From JBQLZQ01 sp052168355 (GTDB lineage Bacteria > Pseudomonadota > Alphaproteobacteria > DSM-16000 > Inquilinaceae), in the NCBI GenBank assembly GCA_052168355.1, contig JBQLZQ010000024.1, positions 1 through 64,000 of the forward strand: 64,000 nt of DNA, in the 5' to 3' direction. The notes below the pieces were generated by a model. It saw nothing but the letters and a program-made list of their open reading frames with translations. It was not told where the DNA came from and ran no database searches. Position numbers and translations under genes: made by a program. Positions 63,141-64,000 of this stretch are shown here, in pieces. Within the stretch, counting starts at the first letter, position 1. Each line of letters opens with the position of its first letter.

Positions 63141-64000
63141 CCGGCGATCTGCTCCGCGTTCAGGATCTCGCGGTTGAGTTCGCGGTTCCCGGCGGCACCG
63201 TCCAGGCGGTCAAGGGCGTGTCGTTCCGGGTGCGCGCGGGCAGCACCGTGGCCCTGGTCGGCGAAAGCGGATCGGGCAAATCGGTCATCTCCCAGGCGAT
63301 CATGGGAATCCTGCCGCGCGTGGGACGGATCGGCGGCGGGCGGATCCTGTTCAACGACCCGCGAACGCCCGGCGAGACGATCGACCTGGCCGCCCTGGAT
63401 GTCGACGGCAAGGCCTACCGGGACATCAGGGGCGGCCGGATCTCGATCATCTTTCAGGAGCCGATGACGTCGCTGTCGCCGTTGCATTCGGTCGGCAACC
63501 AGATCCGCGAAGCCGTGCGCCTGCACCGCGACGTGACGGTTGCCGAAGCGCAGGATTTGAGCCAGGAGATGCTGGGTCTGGTCGGGTTTCCCGATCCGCG
63601 CAAGGCGCTCAAGACCTATCCGTTCGAGCTTTCCGGCGGCCTGCGCCAACGTGCCATGATCGCCATGGCCCTGGTCTGCCGGCCGGCCCTGCTGATCGCC
63701 GACGAACCGACCACGGCGTTGGACGTCACCATCCAGGCCCAGATCCTGAAACTGATCCGCGATCTCCAGGGCGAGCTTGGAATGGCGGTCCTGATGATCA
63801 CCCACGACCTGGGCGTGGTGGCCAATGTCGCCGACGAAGTGGTGGTGATGTATCAGGGCGAGGTGATGGAAGCGGGGACGCTGAACGCCATTTTCGGCGC
63901 ACCCCGGCATCCCTACCTGAAAGCCCTTCTGCACGCCGTGCCCCGCTTCAACATGGCGCCCGGCGAACGGCTGGAGCCGATCCGCGACATCAAGTCCGAA
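63137..64000 (+). CDS. Oligopeptide-type ABC transporter ATP-binding protein (partial, runs off window)
   Basis: The first 288 residues of an ATPase of the DppD/OppD/YejF type. Walker A ALVGESGSGKSVISQAIMG, the Q-loop FQEPMTSLSPLHSVG, signature FELSGGLRQRAMIAMAL, Walker B LLIADEPTTALDVTIQAQ and H-loop LMITHDLGVVAN are complete, and the oligopeptide-binding tail HPYLKALLHAVPR is present. Whether a second ATPase half follows (YejF/GsiA style) lies outside the window. Its ATG overlaps the preceding stop, which is unexpected for a peptide importer and may link it to the glycan operon. Confidence 0.92.
   Translation, partial: MTGDLLRVQDLAVEFAVPGGTVQAVKGVSFRVRAGSTVALVGESGSGKSVISQAIMGILPRVGRIGGGRILFNDPRTPGETIDLAALDVDGKAYRDIRGGRISIIFQEPMTSLSPLHSVGNQIREAVRLHRDVTVAEAQDLSQEMLGLVGFPDPRKALKTYPFELSGGLRQRAMIAMALVCRPALLIADEPTTALDVTIQAQILKLIRDLQGELGMAVLMITHDLGVVANVADEVVVMYQGEVMEAGTLNAIFGAPRHPYLKALLHAVPRFNMAPGERLEPIRDIKSE

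Overview
The window is from a GC-rich alphaproteobacterial chromosome, most likely Rhodospirillales-like. This is inferred from gene order and protein character: tsaD-gpsA-(yciI)-EVE facing hemC-hemD-mitofilin-hemY, glnK-amtB followed by an aminotransferase, ftsK, a lolA-like gene and xthA, and a split ybbA-ybbP/tesA pair. A run of exactly 100 Ns at 52305-52404 shows it is a draft scaffold.

Layout. 1-5944: a catabolic block of somewhat lower GC, with a TRAP transporter (dctP-dctQ-dctM), an N-acyl-D-amino-acid deacylase and a divergent LysR regulator; a palindromic repeat separates transporter and enzyme. 6172-16360: acetyl-CoA synthetase, a small orphan gene, EVE protein, a yciI remnant, gpsA and tsaD, then the haem genes hemC, a hemD-HTH-mitofilin fusion, and hemY. 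16476-19044: tRNA-Thr(CGT), a decayed IS481-type transposase and a low-GC three-gene cassette led by a TIGR04255-like protein, probably acquired DNA. 19045-30745: mixed metabolic and regulatory genes, including a VOC protein, an HWE/HisKA_2-type histidine kinase, leuA, an amidohydrolase, a trypsin-like lipoprotein lacking its catalytic serine, a DUF922-like putative metalloprotease, a PhyH oxygenase, an orphan PhnD-like binding protein, a desaturase, an XRE regulator, an SDR and a Bax-inhibitor-1 protein. 30897-41633: FtsX/YbbP-YbbA with divergent tesA, FIST protein, aldo/keto reductase, thpR, DinB, UbiH-type hydroxylase, and glnK-amtB. 41849-51847: aminotransferase, ftsK, a tandem hairpin-repeat array, lolA-like gene, sterol desaturase family gene, gamma-Glu-GABA hydrolase, a nitroreductase-like protein, a fumarylacetoacetase-family gene and xthA. 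51848-64000: a palindromic repeat, a second hairpin-repeat array broken by the assembly gap, a minus-strand operon of an unusual ABC exporter, a cyclic-nucleotide-binding protein and a methyltransferase, then a plus-strand, largely translationally coupled surface-glycan-type operon (four glycosyltransferases, histidine phosphatase, polysaccharide deacetylase, membrane protein) running into an oligopeptide-type ABC ATPase cut by the window end.

The points most worth following are: (1) an ABC exporter whose nucleotide-binding domain lacks Walker A and carries a roughly 330-residue insertion with a duplicated motif, in an operon with a cNMP-binding protein; (2) structured tandem repeats whose two hairpins show compensatory changes between units; (3) a dispersed palindromic element whose CTAG end supplies the dctM stop codon and whose other end abuts the xthA stop; (4) the low-GC cassette beside tRNA-Thr; (5) the hemD-mitofilin fusion; and (6) the Ser-to-Ala protease-like lipoprotein. 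All functional calls come from reading the sequence; no database search was run.
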